Source: Phycisphaerae bacterium (lineage in GTDB: Bacteria > Planctomycetota > Phycisphaerae > UBA1845). Taken from it: a stretch of DNA of 64,000 bases. The position numbers and the translations under genes were made by a program. The first letter of the stretch is position 1. Each line of letters opens with the position of its first letter. A model generated the notes under the pieces. The model saw only the letters and a program-made list of their open reading frames with translations, had not been told where the DNA came from and did not search any database. Positions 44,479-52,104 of this stretch are shown here, one piece after another. The DNA lies in the NCBI GenBank assembly GCA_024102815.1, contig JAGFJJ010000048.1, positions 62,001-126,000 on the forward strand, in the 5' to 3' direction.

Positions 44479-46280
44479 GTCGAGCGAGAGGCGGCGGGGC
44501 CAAAGATGTCCGATTCCGCACCCGAAGACGGATTGGAAGGCGTGCGAGGTCGAATCGGCTCGGCCACGCCGCTGTAGCGCAGCGCCGCGCTGAGAAGCCC
44601 CACGAAGAGCGGCTGCGGCTCAAGTGGTCGGCTGGTCAGTTCGGGGTGGGCCTGCGTAGCGACAAAGAAGGGATGCACTTCGGCGGGCAACTCGAGCAAC
44701 TGCATGATGGGATGCAGTGGGCTCTTGCCGGAGAAGACCAACCCGGCGCGCGTCAACATGTCGACATAGGCCGGGTTGACCTCGTAGCGATGTCGGAAGC
44801 GCATGCGAACGCGGTCCGCCTCGAAAAGCCGCGCGGCCAGCGTATCGGGGAAAATCTGCACGTCGAATCCCCCGAGGCGCATGTTCCCGCCCAAGCCCTC
44901 GATCTTCTTCTGCTCGGGCAGCAGGTCGATCACGGGATCGGCGCAATCGGGCTCGATCTCGGTGCTGTTGGCGTGTTTGAGGTTGCAAACATGCCGGGCG
45001 TACTCAATCACCGCGATCTGCATGCCGTAACAGATGCCCAGGTAGGGAATGCGGTTCTCGCGAATGTGGCGGATGCAACTGATCTTGCCGTCCACGCCGC
45101 GATACCCGAACCCGCCGGGCACAATGACGCCATGAACGTGCTTGAGCCGGTCGGCAACGCTCTGCTCGCTCAGGTCCGTGCTGTCCACCCATTCCAGGCG
45201 TACCCGGGCCCCGACGGTCGCGCCGGCGTGCTCCAGCGATTGAATGATGCTGGCGTAGCTGTCCCGCACCGAGGTGTACTTGCCGATGATGCCGATCGTG
45301 AGCGGGTGCTCGGCCGAACGGAAACGTGTGATGTAGTCGCCCCACACGCGCCGGGCGGCGTCCTCCGCGCGGCGGTCCGCGCGATCGGAAAGACCCAGCA
45401 GCTCGACAACCGCCGCGTCCAGCCCCGCGCCGCGAAGCATCTCCGGAACGACATACACACTGTCGCTGTCGTGCATGGAGAACACGCGCTCCATGGGCAC
45501 GTTGGCGAACAGGGCGATCTTTTCGCGAACCTTCTTGCTCACCGGCGACGACGCCCGGCAGGCAATCATGTTGGGATGAATTCCGGCGGCGTTGAGCAGC
45601 TTGAGATTGAGCTGCGCGGGCTTGGACTTCTGCTCACCGAGAATCTGCGGCTCGACGATGTACGTCAGCGCCACGAAGCAGAAATTCTGCGGGCCCTCTT
45701 CGAAGGCCATTTCGCGCACCGCCTCAATGAAATAAGCGTTCTCGACGTCACCGACGGTTCCGCCGATCTCCACGAAAACCACGTCGGACTCGGCCGCAAC
45801 GGCCAGCTCCCGCAGGCGAAGCTTCACCTCGCCCGTCACATGCGGAATCATCTGCACGTCGCGCCCCAGGTACCGCCCGGCACGTTCCTTTTCCAGCACG
45901 GAGGAGAATATCTGCCCGCTGGTGGCGAAGTTCAACCGGCCAAGGTCCTGGTTGAGCATGCGCTCATACGTCCCCAGGTCCATGTCGCATTCCATGCCGT
46001 CATCCAGGACGAATACTTCGCCGTGGCGGAAGGGGTTGAGCGTGCCGCTGTCGCGATTGAGATACCCTTCGAGCTTGATAGGAGAGACGGCCAGGCCCTT
46101 GTCCTGAAGTACCTTGGCCAGCGAACTTGAAAAGATGCCCTTCCCCAACCCGCTCATCACTGTGCCGAATACGACGACATATTTCGTCTTGCCGGGGCGA
46201 TAGCCCGACGGCATCGGCGTGAAGAATTCGGTATCATCCGAAGTGTGGGAGATGGTGGAGAATGTGCGTTCGGCGTTCAT
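44475..46280 (-). CDS. pyrG: CTP synthase
   Basis: A 601-residue CTP synthase that aminates UTP to CTP using glutamine. The N-terminal synthetase domain carries VMSGLGKGI (commonly GGVVSSLGKG), HGEVFVLDDGMECDMDLG and EIGGTVGDVE. The C-terminal glutamine amidotransferase has the nucleophile in GICYGMQ (usually GICLGMQ) near residue 418, and HPEL. The loop usually reading KxDPYIN is KLEGYLN. The sequence is thus clearly CTP synthase but divergent in the P-loop and neighbouring site. The start is uncertain; 46280 is used, and an ATG 22 codons further in is possible. It lies downstream of kdsB, as in chlamydiae, and overlaps the methylase by ATGA. Confidence 0.93.
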   Translation of the reverse strand: MNAERTFSTISHTSDDTEFFTPMPSGYRPGKTKYVVVFGTVMSGLGKGIFSSSLAKVLQDKGLAVSPIKLEGYLNRDSGTLNPFRHGEVFVLDDGMECDMDLGTYERMLNQDLGRLNFATSGQIFSSVLEKERAGRYLGRDVQMIPHVTGEVKLRLRELAVAAESDVVFVEIGGTVGDVENAYFIEAVREMAFEEGPQNFCFVALTYIVEPQILGEQKSKPAQLNLKLLNAAGIHPNMIACRASSPVSKKVREKIALFANVPMERVFSMHDSDSVYVVPEMLRGAGLDAAVVELLGLSDRADRRAEDAARRVWGDYITRFRSAEHPLTIGIIGKYTSVRDSYASIIQSLEHAGATVGARVRLEWVDSTDLSEQSVADRLKHVHGVIVPGGFGYRGVDGKISCIRHIRENRIPYLGICYGMQIAVIEYARHVCNLKHANSTEIEPDCADPVIDLLPEQKKIEGLGGNMRLGGFDVQIFPDTLAARLFEADRVRMRFRHRYEVNPAYVDMLTRAGLVFSGKSPLHPIMQLLELPAEVHPFFVATQAHPELTSRPLEPQPLFVGLLSAALRYSGVAEPIRPRTPSNPSSGAESDIFGPAASRST

Positions 46281-46440
46281 GAGATGTCGATCCGCGCTGC
46301 CCGGAGCGCATTCTCGCCGTTGGCGACTGTCCGACATCGCCCGCACGATGTCAATCGATCGGCCGCCGCGCTGCCTTCCTCACCCATCCTATGACTAGCG
46401 CGGCATGTCCAGGTGTCAAGCCGCCATGACCAGAAGGATT

Positions 46441-47274
46441 CTATGCGCCTTGCCCCGCGTGTCGGGCGACAAACGCCGCGTAATCTTCCGGCGTATCAAT
46501 TCCCGACGATCGCCTGGCCGCACGGGCCACGCGAATCGCCATGCCCCGCGACAACCAACGCAGCTGCTCCAGCGACTCACAGGCCTCCAGCGGCAAGTCC
46601 CTGTGGTCGAATCCGCCCTCGACCTTCTTCGCGCTCGGCTCAGGAGCGCCGGTTTGTCCGCCGGACACGGCCTGTCGCAATGCCGCCCCGCGAAACGCGT
46701 ACACGCCGAGATGCAGCAGCCATCGCGACGGGCGCTCTACGACACCGCCGGCCGCCCTCGGATAAGGTATCAGACTTCGCGAGAAATACAGCGCCCGTCC
46801 GCGAAGATCGACCACTACTTTCACGCAATTGGGATCCGCGGGCGATCCTCGACCAGTTTTCGGACCTTCGTCATCGAACGGAACCGCCAGCGTGCCGATG
46901 CCGCAGTCGTTTTCATCCGCGTTCATCGCCTTCACCAGCCGGGCGAGATCGTCCGGATCGACCTCCGGCTCATCCCCCTGAACGTTGAACACGAGATCGC
47001 CACCGCCGGCATTGAGCTTGTCGGCGACCTCGGCCACGCGATCGGTCCCCGATACGTGATCGCTCCGCGTCATGCAGAACTCGCCCCCGAAGGAACGAGC
47101 GGCGTCGGCGATGCGCTCATCGTCGGTAGCCACGATGACGCGATCAAACAGCGGGCACCCGGCCGCGCGCTCGTACACGTGCTGAATCAGGTACTTGCCC
47201 GTTTCCCGCGCCAGCGGCTTTCCGGGAAAGCGCACAGCAGCAAACCGGGCGGGAATGACCGCCAGCGTGGCCAT
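46441..47274 (-). CDS. kdsB: 3-deoxy-manno-octulosonate cytidylyltransferase
   Basis: A 277-residue CMP-Kdo synthetase that activates Kdo with CTP for lipid A-core assembly in the cytoplasm. The N-terminus AVIPARFAAVRFPGKPL is the CTP-binding signature. ATDDERI, NVQGDEPEVDP and HLGVYAFR are also family marks. The length is slightly above the usual 250. The start at 47274 matches the family N-terminus; the frame opens 18 codons upstream. Same strand as pyrG, 160 bases apart. Confidence 0.94.
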   Translation of the reverse strand: MATLAVIPARFAAVRFPGKPLARETGKYLIQHVYERAAGCPLFDRVIVATDDERIADAARSFGGEFCMTRSDHVSGTDRVAEVADKLNAGGGDLVFNVQGDEPEVDPDDLARLVKAMNADENDCGIGTLAVPFDDEGPKTGRGSPADPNCVKVVVDLRGRALYFSRSLIPYPRAAGGVVERPSRWLLHLGVYAFRGAALRQAVSGGQTGAPEPSAKKVEGGFDHRDLPLEACESLEQLRWLSRGMAIRVARAARRSSGIDTPEDYAAFVARHAGQGA

Positions 47275-47455
47275 GGATTTATGCGACTCCGGGAAAACGA
47301 CGACCGTCGTCAGGACGAGTCCGGGCAAGTGTAAACCAATGACAAAGCAACGTCAAAACGCGGATTCACTGCTTCAGAATGGACACGCCGAGCATGCCCG
47401 CGATTCTCGAGCGCGGTTTGGCGCCGCACGGCCCCCCCCCTAGCATGTGGTTCTC

Positions 47456-48811
47456 ATGAACCCCCGCCGCCTTCTCACCATCCTCATCCTCGTCGGCATC
47501 GTGGCCGGGGCGATCGCCGGGCAAATACTCTACGACCCGACGTTCCGCATCACCATGCCCGATGCCCGCCACGCCCACCCCGCGGCCCTGGCCGCGTTCC
47601 ACTTCGTCGGCAACACCGTCTTCATGGGCCTGCTCAAGATGATCGTTATCCCCCTGATCGCCACGAGCGTGCTCATCGGCGTCACCAGCGTGGGCGACTT
47701 CCGCGAGCTGGGCCAGATCGGCATCGCCACGCTGGTCTTCTATTTCGCCAGCATGCTCATCGCGACGGTCGTCGGACTGATCCTCGTCACGAGCATCCGC
47801 CCCGGGGAACGCGTCGCCGCACAGGATCACGAGACGGCCCAGCGAACGTTCGAAGAGTCCGAGTCGGTGAAACGCGATGTCGAAGCCGGCCCGCGCGGAC
47901 TCATCAAGGCGCTCCAGAACCTCGTCGAGCAGATCATCCCTTCCAACATCGTCGCCGCTGCCGCCGGCGGGCAGGCACTGCCCGTGATTTTCTTCTCGAT
48001 CCTGCTGGGGGTGGTGCTAACCACCATGGGCGATCGCGCCAGGCCGGTGACCGATTTCATCGCCGCCTCCTACGAGGCCATCATGCGCCTGGTGGACGCT
48101 ATCATCTGGCTGACGCCCATCGGCGTTTTCGCCCTGCTCGCCTGGACGGTGGCGAGGATCGGGCTGGGGGTGTTCTTCGAGGCCATTGGGGCGTACATGG
48201 GGACCGTTCTCGCCGGGCTGTCGATTCAGGGGCTGATCGTCTTGCCCGCCGCTTGCTGGCTCCTCGGGAGGTGTAATCCCTGGCGCTTTTTCGGACACAT
48301 GCGTCAGGCCCTGCTGACCGCGCTCGGCACGGACTCCTCCTCCGCCACGCTCCCCGTCACCATGGAATGCGCCACGGAAAACGCCGGAATCAGCCGTAAG
48401 GCCGCGGGATTCGTCCTCCCCCTCGGCTCAACCATCAACATGGACGGCACCGCCCTCTACGAAGCCGTCGCCGTCGTATTCCTCGCACAGGCCTACGGGA
48501 TCGAACTGAGCACGACCGTTCTCATCCTCGTCGCGGTCTCGGCGACCCTCGCTGCAGTTGGCGCGGCCGGGATCCCGAGTGCGGGGCTGGTCACCATGGT
48601 GATCGTCGTCGAGACGGTTAACGGAGCCCTGGCCAGCTTGCCTGGATCCCCCAGTATACCCATCGCCGCAATCGGCCTGATCGTCGGCGTTGACCGCATC
48701 CTGGATATGTTCCGCACCACGGTCAACGTCTGGGGCGATGCCGTCGGCGCGGCGATCATCGACCGCCTGGACCGGGACTATTTCACCGGGAACCGCACCG
48801 CGACAACTTGA
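47456..48811 (+). CDS. Dicarboxylate/amino acid:cation symporter
   Basis: A 451-residue transporter of the DAACS (GltP/DctA) family that takes up glutamate, aspartate or C4-dicarboxylates with H+ or Na+. About eight helices and two hairpin loops are expected. The Ser-rich hairpin motif is TDSSSATLPVT (near residue 285-295), followed by PLGSTINMDGTALYEAV and AAGIPSAGLVTMV. A 60-residue insert between helices 3 and 4 (RPGERVAAQDHETAQRTFEE) is typical of one branch. ATG 47456 was chosen over a GTG three codons upstream. Near the divergent kdsB. Confidence 0.92.
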   Translation: MNPRRLLTILILVGIVAGAIAGQILYDPTFRITMPDARHAHPAALAAFHFVGNTVFMGLLKMIVIPLIATSVLIGVTSVGDFRELGQIGIATLVFYFASMLIATVVGLILVTSIRPGERVAAQDHETAQRTFEESESVKRDVEAGPRGLIKALQNLVEQIIPSNIVAAAAGGQALPVIFFSILLGVVLTTMGDRARPVTDFIAASYEAIMRLVDAIIWLTPIGVFALLAWTVARIGLGVFFEAIGAYMGTVLAGLSIQGLIVLPAACWLLGRCNPWRFFGHMRQALLTALGTDSSSATLPVTMECATENAGISRKAAGFVLPLGSTINMDGTALYEAVAVVFLAQAYGIELSTTVLILVAVSATLAAVGAAGIPSAGLVTMVIVVETVNGALASLPGSPSIPIAAIGLIVGVDRILDMFRTTVNVWGDAVGAAIIDRLDRDYFTGNRTATT

Positions 48812-48836
48812 ATCGAACAAGAACGACCGGGCGCGC

Positions 48837-48878
48837 AAAAAAGCCGGATAAGCTGCGCCACGGCGCCGCCTATCCGGC
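48837..48878 (-). terminator. Rho-independent terminator
   Basis: On the minus strand GCCGGATA pairs with TATCCGGC around a GC-rich inner loop, followed by six T. It lies 57 bases past the stop of the second tiny lipoprotein-like gene. Confidence 0.88.
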
Positions 48879-48935
48879 CGATCGTCAGGGTGGTCGTCTG
48901 GTACTAAGAAGATCGGTCGGCGACCTGGCAACGGA

Positions 48936-49118
48936 TTACGTCAGCAGGCCGGGGCTGTCATCGCCAAAGAAATCGAACACCGTGTCGTTGTCCCAGATGA
49001 ACTCCGTCACGGCGTTGATCAGCACGTCCTGCAGGATCTGGCCGGTGCATCCGCCGAACTGGAACAGCGTCCCCATCGCCATGCCGAGCACAGCAAACTT
49101 CAAGCCTCGACTACGCAT
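48936..49118 (-). CDS. Tiny lipoprotein-like protein, EFxxDNDxVFD family (copy 2)
   Basis: A 60-residue protein with a hydrophobic signal-like start and Cys near residue 24 (FQFGGCTGQIL), ending TEFIWDNDTVFDFFGDD. It shares GTLFxxGGCxGxI and EFxxDNDxVFDxFxD with the copy at 16689-16883, 32 kb away. GGGAG lies 8 bases before the ATG. A leader hairpin (49151-49169) and a strong terminator frame it as a one-gene unit, the same layout as copy 1. The acidic DND...D pattern could bind Ca2+; that is inference. Function unknown. Confidence 0.85.
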   Translation of the reverse strand: MRSRGLKFAVLGMAMGTLFQFGGCTGQILQDVLINAVTEFIWDNDTVFDFFGDDSPGLLT

Positions 49119-49419
49119 AACGCAAACTCCCTTTATCGCTCAATGATTATCCGGCGCCCGATGCGCCGGTTTGACCGCCACAAGTAGCGGTCGCGGCGCG
49201 CAGGCACGCCAATCGACCGTCTTCCCTCTCAATTGCCCAGATGCTAGTTACGAGGGGACGGGACGTCTGAAAAAAGCCGGCGCCTTACATTTCCTTGCAA
49301 GATCGACCAGCCATGACCAGATGCGCGCCACTTCAGCGGGCGCCGCAGGCGCGGTATAAGTCCGCATCTATCTTCGGGCCTGATGAGTATTGCTGGGTTC
49401 GGAAAAGGGAGGACGATTC
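49119..49419. other. Intergenic region with leader hairpin
   Basis: About 300 bases. A perfect 7-base-pair hairpin at 49151-49169 (CCGGCGC/GCGCCGG) lies in the leader of the tiny lipoprotein-like gene. The rest holds the upstream region of the DUF4287 gene; no other gene is seen. Confidence 0.5.
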
Positions 49420-49986
49420 ATGGCCAAGTCGCCGCAGGAAATGGAAGCGTCGATGATCCGCAACCTCAAGGAGCAGACCGGCAAGACGCTGGAGCAGTGG
49501 ATCAAGATTGTCGAGAAATCCAAACTCGCCAAGCACGGCGAGATCGTGAAACACCTCAAGGCCGACCACGGCATGACGCACGGATACGCCAACCTCGTCG
49601 CCCACAAGTCGCTGGCCACCGACGCCGGATCGGCCGAGGACTCCGGCGCGCTCGTCGAGGCCCAGTACTCCGGCGCGAGAGCCTCCCTTCGTCCCATCTA
49701 CGATGCCTTGATGGCCCAGGTGAGCAAGTTCGGCGGCGACGTGGAGATCGCACCGAAGAAGGCCTACGTGAGCCTTCGCCGCAATAAACAGTTCGCCATC
49801 ATCCAGCCGTCCACCGCGACCCGCGTCGACGTGGGCATCAACCTCAAGGGCGTTGAACCGACCGGCCGACTCGAAGTGTCCGGCAGCTTCAATTCGATGG
49901 TCTCGCACCGCGTCCGCGTTTCCGCGCCGAACGAAGTGGACAAGGATCTGGTCGGCTGGCTGAAGCAGGCGTACGAAGGGGCGTGA
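49420..49986 (+). CDS. DUF4287/DUF5655 protein
   Basis: A 188-residue soluble protein. The N-terminal 70 residues (MIRNLKEQTGKTLEQWI, HGMTHGYANLVAHK) match the DUF4287 pattern, a short helical domain. Residues 85-185 (YDALMAQVSKFGGDVEIAPK, KAYVSLRRNKQFAIIQ) match the DUF5655 transporter-like or HTH-adjacent domain often fused to it. Biochemical function unknown. GGGAGG lies 8 bases before the ATG, which fixes the start over an upstream open frame. Convergent with the metallopeptidase gene, 15 bases apart. Confidence 0.85.
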   Translation: MAKSPQEMEASMIRNLKEQTGKTLEQWIKIVEKSKLAKHGEIVKHLKADHGMTHGYANLVAHKSLATDAGSAEDSGALVEAQYSGARASLRPIYDALMAQVSKFGGDVEIAPKKAYVSLRRNKQFAIIQPSTATRVDVGINLKGVEPTGRLEVSGSFNSMVSHRVRVSAPNEVDKDLVGWLKQAYEGA

Positions 49987-50001
49987 GGGCAGAAGGGCTT
50001 C

Positions 50002-51081
50002 TCAAATCGCCACGCGATGCAGGCCGCCGTGGAGGTAATTCATGGTTTGCACGGTGAGCAGCACGGCCGCGTCCAGCGTCGCCCGGTCGCCCGGGCGATC
50101 CAGCCGCAGCTTGAGTTGCCGGCAGCGGATGGTCATCTCCGAGAGGACCTGGTCCACCGTGTACTGGTACTCATCGGTCCACTTGGCAACGACGCGGCGG
50201 ATGTCGGGGGCGACGCGCTTGAGATACTGCCCGGCCGGTTCGCCATCGACGCATTCGCGCGGATCGCGGAAAAGCCGCCGCAGATCGCGGTCGTAGATGT
50301 TGGACGCGTCGGTTCCGTAGCGCGCCCGCTTCTCCTCGTAGTGCTCACCGAGGGTCATGCGGAGGCGCCCCAGCGGATCGACACGACGGCGGTCGCGCAC
50401 AGGCGGCGCCGCCCCCGCGATCTCCTGCATCAACTCGTCCACGTACTCGAGCTTGCGCAGCGCGGGCCAGCCCGCGTAACGCTTTCGCCAGGGGAAGCGC
50501 GGCGTGAGCCACACGGCGAACGTCTCCGCGAAGTCCTCGGACGGGTGACTCTGGGCGTACCAATGGTCGAGGTGGAGGACATAGCCCCGGCTGAGCGGCT
50601 TGGGGTTGTAAAACTGCGGGTACGGCCGTGTGGCTCGCCCGAATACCTCCCGCCATTTCTTCCGCCGATGAAGCCGAAAGGCGTTGGAAATCGCATGGCC
50701 GACCTCATGTCGAAGCAGGCGCAGGCAACGCCGCGAAGTCGTACCGTCGATGTCCTGCATCTGGCGCTTCTCGAGGCGCATCAGGCGTGGATGAGCCAGA
50801 TAGAAGGGAACCGCCACGCCGGGGATGCCGTCCGGCGAGAACCACTCTGTTGAGAGCCAGAAGTGCGGCCGAATGGTCAGGCCGCGCTCGAGGACTTCGG
50901 CACGGACCCTCGATACACAGCGGTCGAGCCAGGTCGTTCGAAGGTCGAGGCGAAGATCACACAGGCGAGCATCGAGAAGGTCGCCGTCGGACCAATCCGC
51001 CCACTCAGGCGCTCGCCGTGGCCTTCGCCGCTGACGGACGGAACGCAGCGATTTCCGTGTTTTTGATCGCGGCAATGCCAC
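50002..51081 (-). CDS. Putative zinc metallopeptidase (HExxH)
   Basis: A 359-residue protein with a zincin signature: HEVGH at 125-129, followed about 55 residues later by SEDFAETFAVW, whose Glu could be the third ligand. This fits the family of putative zinc-binding metallopeptidases found in many bacteria. No signal peptide is seen; the start is very basic (RKSLRSVRQRRRPRR). The C-terminal half is helical and basic, and could bind another protein or nucleic acid. Substrate unknown. The C-terminal tail to 50002 converges on the DUF4287 gene. Confidence 0.8.
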   Translation of the reverse strand: MALPRSKTRKSLRSVRQRRRPRRAPEWADWSDGDLLDARLCDLRLDLRTTWLDRCVSRVRAEVLERGLTIRPHFWLSTEWFSPDGIPGVAVPFYLAHPRLMRLEKRQMQDIDGTTSRRCLRLLRHEVGHAISNAFRLHRRKKWREVFGRATRPYPQFYNPKPLSRGYVLHLDHWYAQSHPSEDFAETFAVWLTPRFPWRKRYAGWPALRKLEYVDELMQEIAGAAPPVRDRRRVDPLGRLRMTLGEHYEEKRARYGTDASNIYDRDLRRLFRDPRECVDGEPAGQYLKRVAPDIRRVVAKWTDEYQYTVDQVLSEMTIRCRQLKLRLDRPGDRATLDAAVLLTVQTMNYLHGGLHRVAI

Positions 51082-51291
51082 TGAATCACCCCTGAGAAGT
51101 GTGTCCGAAGTCCATGGACCCCGGCCGACCGGATCATTCTACGGCCGGTAATTCACAGAGCAATTGACCGATTTCGGCCACCGAAGGCGGGCCCTTGGCG
51201 TGCTCCCAGCGGCCTCGTCGCCATAATAATTAAATTTTTGGTGAAATTGGCGCCTGGAGAGGGCTCCCCATTTCGCGGCTGAAACTATTGT

Positions 51292-51308
51292 CCGACCGGA
51301 ATAGTCGG
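51292..51308 (+). promoter_or_regulatory. Candidate operator of the MarR regulator
   Basis: CCGAC and GTCGG are separated by 7 bases, and a wider CTATT/AATAG repeat overlaps them. They lie 5 bases before the -35 box at 51313. The position suits autorepression; unproven. Confidence 0.3.
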
Positions 51309-51312
51309 TTGT

Positions 51313-51340
51313 TTGCAAATGATGTTGTGAGGTCTAGAAT
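51313..51340 (+). promoter_or_regulatory. Candidate promoter of the MarR gene
   Basis: TTGCAA, a 16-base spacer and TAGAAT lie 47 bases before the start codon of the MarR-family gene. Consensus match only. Confidence 0.45.
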
Positions 51341-51387
51341 CGTCCTTTGCGTTCCCTTTTTTCCTCCTTGCCCAGCCGGACGACGGA

Positions 51388-51867
51388 ATGGCTCGATCGC
51401 CCGCCGACAACAAGACGGCCGCCTTGCAGGAAATGGCGGCCGAGATCTTCGAGCTGTACCGGCTCGTGGCCATTGAGCGCTCGCGACGCCCAAGCGGGAA
51501 TGACGAGCTTTCCGAGGCGGAATTCCTCACGTTAGAGACACTGGCGCGGGATGAACCACTGACCATCGGGGAAGTACAAAAGCGGATCGGCGTGGTTCCG
51601 GCACAGATGTCCCGCATCGTGCGAGCACTCGAAGTGGAAACCGGCAAGGGGCATATCACCTGCAATATCAATCCCCACGATCGCCGGCGCGTCGACCTGC
51701 ACCTGACGGCATCGGGCCGGAAAGCCATGCAGAGCTACCGCGAGACGCACCTGGGGAGCATTCAGCGGATTCTTGATATCCTATCCGACGAGGAGCGTGA
51801 GAATTTCATGCGGGTGATGCGCACGCTTCGTTCGGCCTACGATCACGATTCCGACACGCAATCCTGA
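51388..51867 (+). CDS. MarR-family transcriptional regulator
   Basis: A 159-residue winged-helix regulator. LSEAEFLTLETLARDEPLTI and GEVQKRIGVVPAQMSRIVRAL form the helix-turn-helix, and INPHDRRRVDLHLTASG is the wing with the conserved D-R-R motif. MarR proteins usually repress their own gene and a neighbour and respond to small aromatic ligands. The target here may be its own operator (51292-51308). No obvious efflux gene lies next to it. The following gene is a secreted protein 237 bases downstream. Confidence 0.9.
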   Translation: MARSPADNKTAALQEMAAEIFELYRLVAIERSRRPSGNDELSEAEFLTLETLARDEPLTIGEVQKRIGVVPAQMSRIVRALEVETGKGHITCNINPHDRRRVDLHLTASGRKAMQSYRETHLGSIQRILDILSDEERENFMRVMRTLRSAYDHDSDTQS

Positions 51868-51984
51868 CTCTCAGACTTTCGCGCTCCACGACGGACGGTC
51901 GTTCAAGCCTCATCCGGTCTCCGATCCCACGGAAGGCAGTCCCCGCATCCCGTCATTTCGCTGGGATAAGGCCGCGCTTGCCGC

Positions 51985-51990
51985 TATAAT
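51985..51990 (+). promoter_or_regulatory. TATAAT box
   Basis: A perfect TATAAT lies 114 bases before the choice-of-anchor B protein start. No good -35 box at the right spacing. Confidence 0.3.
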
Positions 51991-52104
51991 CCAGTCGGGC
52001 CGGAAATAATAGACATCTGAAATCGGTTGGCTTCCCGGGCATCGATGCGCCAGCACCGCTCCCCGAGCTTTGCACCACTTGAATTTCGAGGAGGGACCGC
52101 AAGC

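Larger units (their letters stand above)
51082..51387. other. Intergenic region with AT-rich island and candidate operator
   Basis: About 306 bases. It holds an AT-rich stretch near 51222-51247 (unusual in this GC-rich DNA), an inverted repeat CCGAC/GTCGG at 51292-51308 nested with CTATT/AATAG, and the promoter candidate of the MarR gene. No gene seen. Confidence 0.45.

Noticed and set aside
44466-46130. 554-codon antisense frame across pyrG
   Set aside because: Mirror of a conserved gene; no ribosome site.
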